A stretch of DNA of 7,232 nt from positions 1-7,232 of the forward strand of contig CAYWXV010000103.1 in the NCBI GenBank assembly GCA_964462535.1, in the 5' to 3' direction. The stretch is from CAYWXV01 sp964462535 (GTDB lineage Bacteria; Bacteroidota; Ignavibacteria; OLB7). The notes below the pieces were generated by a model that saw nothing but the letters and a program-made list of their open reading frames with translations, made no database searches and was not told the origin of the DNA. Shown here piece by piece: positions 5,985-7,232 of the stretch. Numbering within the stretch: position 1 is the first letter of the stretch; each line of letters begins with the position of its first letter. The position numbers and the translations under genes are program-made.

Positions 5985-6463
5985 GCGAGACCCTTGTTAT
6001 CGGACCACAGAAGAAACGCGAGCTCTTCTTTGCAGCGCAAGGGGCGTTGATACTCGCGCTTGGCCTTGTCCGCATTGCAACGGGACCAGACGTTCGACCG
6101 ACGTTCGCGGGGTTCTTCCCACTTCTGATGATCGCAGTCGGACTCGGGATTCTCTCGACGTTTCTTGTGCGGTATTGGAGGGCGACGACGGGCATGGAGA
6201 TTGGTGCCGACGGGCTGCTCGTTCACCGCCCTCCGGTTGGCTTCATTCCCTGGACGCATGTTGCCGGTGTTCGCACCGACCGCGTCAGAGGCCGACAGTT
6301 CCTTCATATCTCTCTACGTGAACCGACACAATTTCTGAGTGCAAACCCGACTGCTTCGCGCTGGGTGAGCGATAGCGAACTCTGGTTCGACGCCAGTGGG
6401 CTCGACATGGACATATCCGACATCGCTGATGAGATTGTGGCGCGTCGGGAGAATCCATCGTGA
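5981..6463 (+). CDS. Small two-helix membrane protein with PH-like domain (STM3941-like)
   Basis: A 160-residue protein of unknown function. Basic residues KKR (11-13) precede a first membrane helix at about 15-33. A second follows at about 42-64, then a soluble domain from about 70. That domain contains IGADGLLVHRPPVGFIPWTHVAGV (74-97) and FLHISLREPTQFLS (107-120). The pattern of a 'GLLV...GFIPW..V.GV' strand pair followed by 'L.EP..FL' resembles the STM3941-type / bacterial PH-like membrane proteins, whose role is not established. The start is a TTG inside the folE stop (TTGA). It lacks a good Shine-Dalgarno, but any later start would remove the first helix. Translational coupling to folE is likely. 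The stop overlaps the rnhB start (GTGA). Nothing in it links it to pterins or RNA; it may simply travel with the operon. Confidence 0.75.
   Translation: MSETLVIGPQKKRELFFAAQGALILALGLVRIATGPDVRPTFAGFFPLLMIAVGLGILSTFLVRYWRATTGMEIGADGLLVHRPPVGFIPWTHVAGVRTDRVRGRQFLHISLREPTQFLSANPTASRWVSDSELWFDASGLDMDISDIADEIVARRENPS
6447..6452 (+). promoter_or_regulatory. Ribosome binding site for rnhB
   Basis: GGGAGA within the end of the preceding gene lies seven bases before the GTG at 6460. It supports that GTG as the rnhB start. The next in-frame Met, at residue 26, falls inside the catalytic motif and would destroy it. Confidence 0.6.
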
Positions 6464-7113
6464 AGCGCGCGGCGCGTCCCACGCTTGAACGCGAGCATGC
6501 TCTGGAACGAGAGGGCTACCACCTCGTCGCCGGAATGGACGAGGCCGGCCGCGGAGCCCTTGCTGGTCCTGTCGTTGCAGCTGCAGTTGTCCTCGCCCCC
6601 GGCTTTGATTTGGCGGGTGTCCGGGATTCGAAGCTGATTCCGGAGCCCGAGCGGGAGGACCTGTTTGAATCAATCATTCGTCGGACGGTGACGTGGGGTG
6701 TTGGCATCGTGAACAACGACGTTATCGATTCGATCAACATTCTTCAGGCGACCTTCGTCGCAATGCGAAAGGCGTGCGCTGCCCTCCCGACAACACCAGA
6801 CTTCGTGCTGATCGATGGACGCGATGCTGTCGATGTCGGTCGACCGTGCAGGGCGATCATCGGGGGAGACGGGCTCTCAGTCTCGATTGCCGCGGCCAGC
6901 ATTATCGCCAAGGTTACACGCGACCGAATGATGCGGGCCCTCCACGATGACTATCCAGAATACGGCTTCGACCGCAACAAGGGGTACGGGACGGCAACAC
7001 ATCGGACGGCAATTCTGCGCTACGGACCAACCGTCGTTCACCGCCGGTCGTTTCTGGGGAAGTTGATGCAGCTGTCGCTGACCGAGATCGACGAGTGGGG
7101 GAGGGAAGGGTGA
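6460..7113 (+). CDS. rnhB: Ribonuclease HII (RnhB)
   Basis: A 217-residue cytoplasmic, metal-dependent endonuclease that cuts RNA in RNA-DNA hybrids, including single ribonucleotides misinserted in DNA. Motifs in order: VAGMDEAGRGALAGPVVAAAV (23-43), giving catalytic Asp27 and Glu28 plus the GRG loop (30-32) that senses the ribonucleotide; RDSKLI (55-60); VLIDGRD (116-122) with Asp119; IIGGDGLSVSIAAASIIAKVTRD (133-155) with acidic Asp137 and Asp155; and NKGYGTATHRTAI (173-185) with Tyr176, the conserved tyrosine next to the scissile ribonucleotide. Length is normal for the family. The start is GTG, overlapping the previous stop (GTGA). It is the last gene of the operon. Its end (EWGREG) is G-rich and leads without a spacer into the heptad repeat that begins with its own TGA. 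Confidence 0.97.
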   Translation: MKRAARPTLEREHALEREGYHLVAGMDEAGRGALAGPVVAAAVVLAPGFDLAGVRDSKLIPEPEREDLFESIIRRTVTWGVGIVNNDVIDSINILQATFVAMRKACAALPTTPDFVLIDGRDAVDVGRPCRAIIGGDGLSVSIAAASIIAKVTRDRMMRALHDDYPEYGFDRNKGYGTATHRTAILRYGPTVVHRRSFLGKLMQLSLTEIDEWGREG

Positions 7114-7229
7114 GATATGAACTATGAGATACGAAATGTGAGGGGGGAGGGAGAAGGGAGAAGGATGAAGGATGAAGGATGAAGGATCACGGATCAAGGA
7201 TGAAGGGTGGCCGGGGAAGGATGAAGGAC
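7111..7229 (+). repeat. Long heptad array after rnhB, GAAGGAT core
   Basis: Seventeen consecutive 7-base units run without an indel from the rnhB TGA to the window end. The first five are TGA-type: TGAGATA, TGAACTA, TGAGATA, CGAAATG, TGAGGGG. Two are transitional (GGAGGGA, GAAGGGA). Four are perfect GAAGGAT units (7160-7187). Then follow CACGGAT, CAAGGAT, GAAGGGT, GGCCGGG, GAAGGAT and GAAGGAC. The perfect core is the same unit as at the left edge, inverted relative to the window, so in both places GGATGAA reads along the upstream gene's coding strand. No hairpin-plus-U terminator is visible in it. Confidence 0.9.
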
Positions 7230-7232
7230 TAA

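Noticed and set aside
1..7232. CRISPR array or mobile element formed by the flanking inverted repeats
   Set aside because: The units are seven bases with no spacers, and no transposase, integrase or target duplication is present. The genes between are ordinary chromosomal ones.

Overview
The window is a compact, moderately GC-rich bacterial segment made mostly of housekeeping and cofactor genes. It has two transcription units that diverge from a short promoter region near 3039-3176. The organism is probably a Gram-negative bacterium of the Bacteroidota/Chlorobi (FCB) type. This rests on three weak pointers: an Lgt with a GCQLAGDGDYG-type signature, a pterin synthase with the CNNPNGHGHNY motif, and a Bacteroidota-like TAnnTTTG box before lgt. 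No rRNA, tRNA, phage, IS or CRISPR element was seen.

Leftward unit (minus strand): lgt (2214-3038, prolipoprotein diacylglyceryl transferase), then an ABC_sub_bind-type substrate-binding lipoprotein (1096-2082), then its membrane permease (3-887). The transporter resembles the TrpX-type family. Its ATPase is not in the window and would be expected beyond position 1. Lgt makes the lipid attachment that the neighbouring binding lipoprotein would need.

Rightward unit (plus strand): larE (3177-4004) and larB (4001-4756), two of the three nickel-pincer-nucleotide cofactor genes; then a 6-pyruvoyl-tetrahydropterin synthase/QueD-family enzyme (4843-5298), GTP cyclohydrolase I folE (5295-5984), a small two-helix membrane protein with a PH-like tail (5981-6463), and rnhB (6460-7113, RNase HII). 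Four of the five junctions are 4-nt stop/start overlaps (ATGA, ATGA, TTGA, GTGA), so this is almost certainly one operon. FolE and the pterin synthase perform consecutive steps from GTP. larC and larA are absent here.

The least ordinary signal is in the gaps. Four loci (1-28, 895-929, 3059-3093, 7111-7229) hold different sequences that all repeat with an exact 7-base period. The right-hand array starts at the rnhB stop codon and keeps its 7-base phase for 17 units. The left-hand array, with the same GGATGAA unit in inverted orientation, encodes the C-terminus and stop codon of the permease. I found no convincing undescribed enzymatic or defence system. The heptad-periodic repeats are the feature most worth following.
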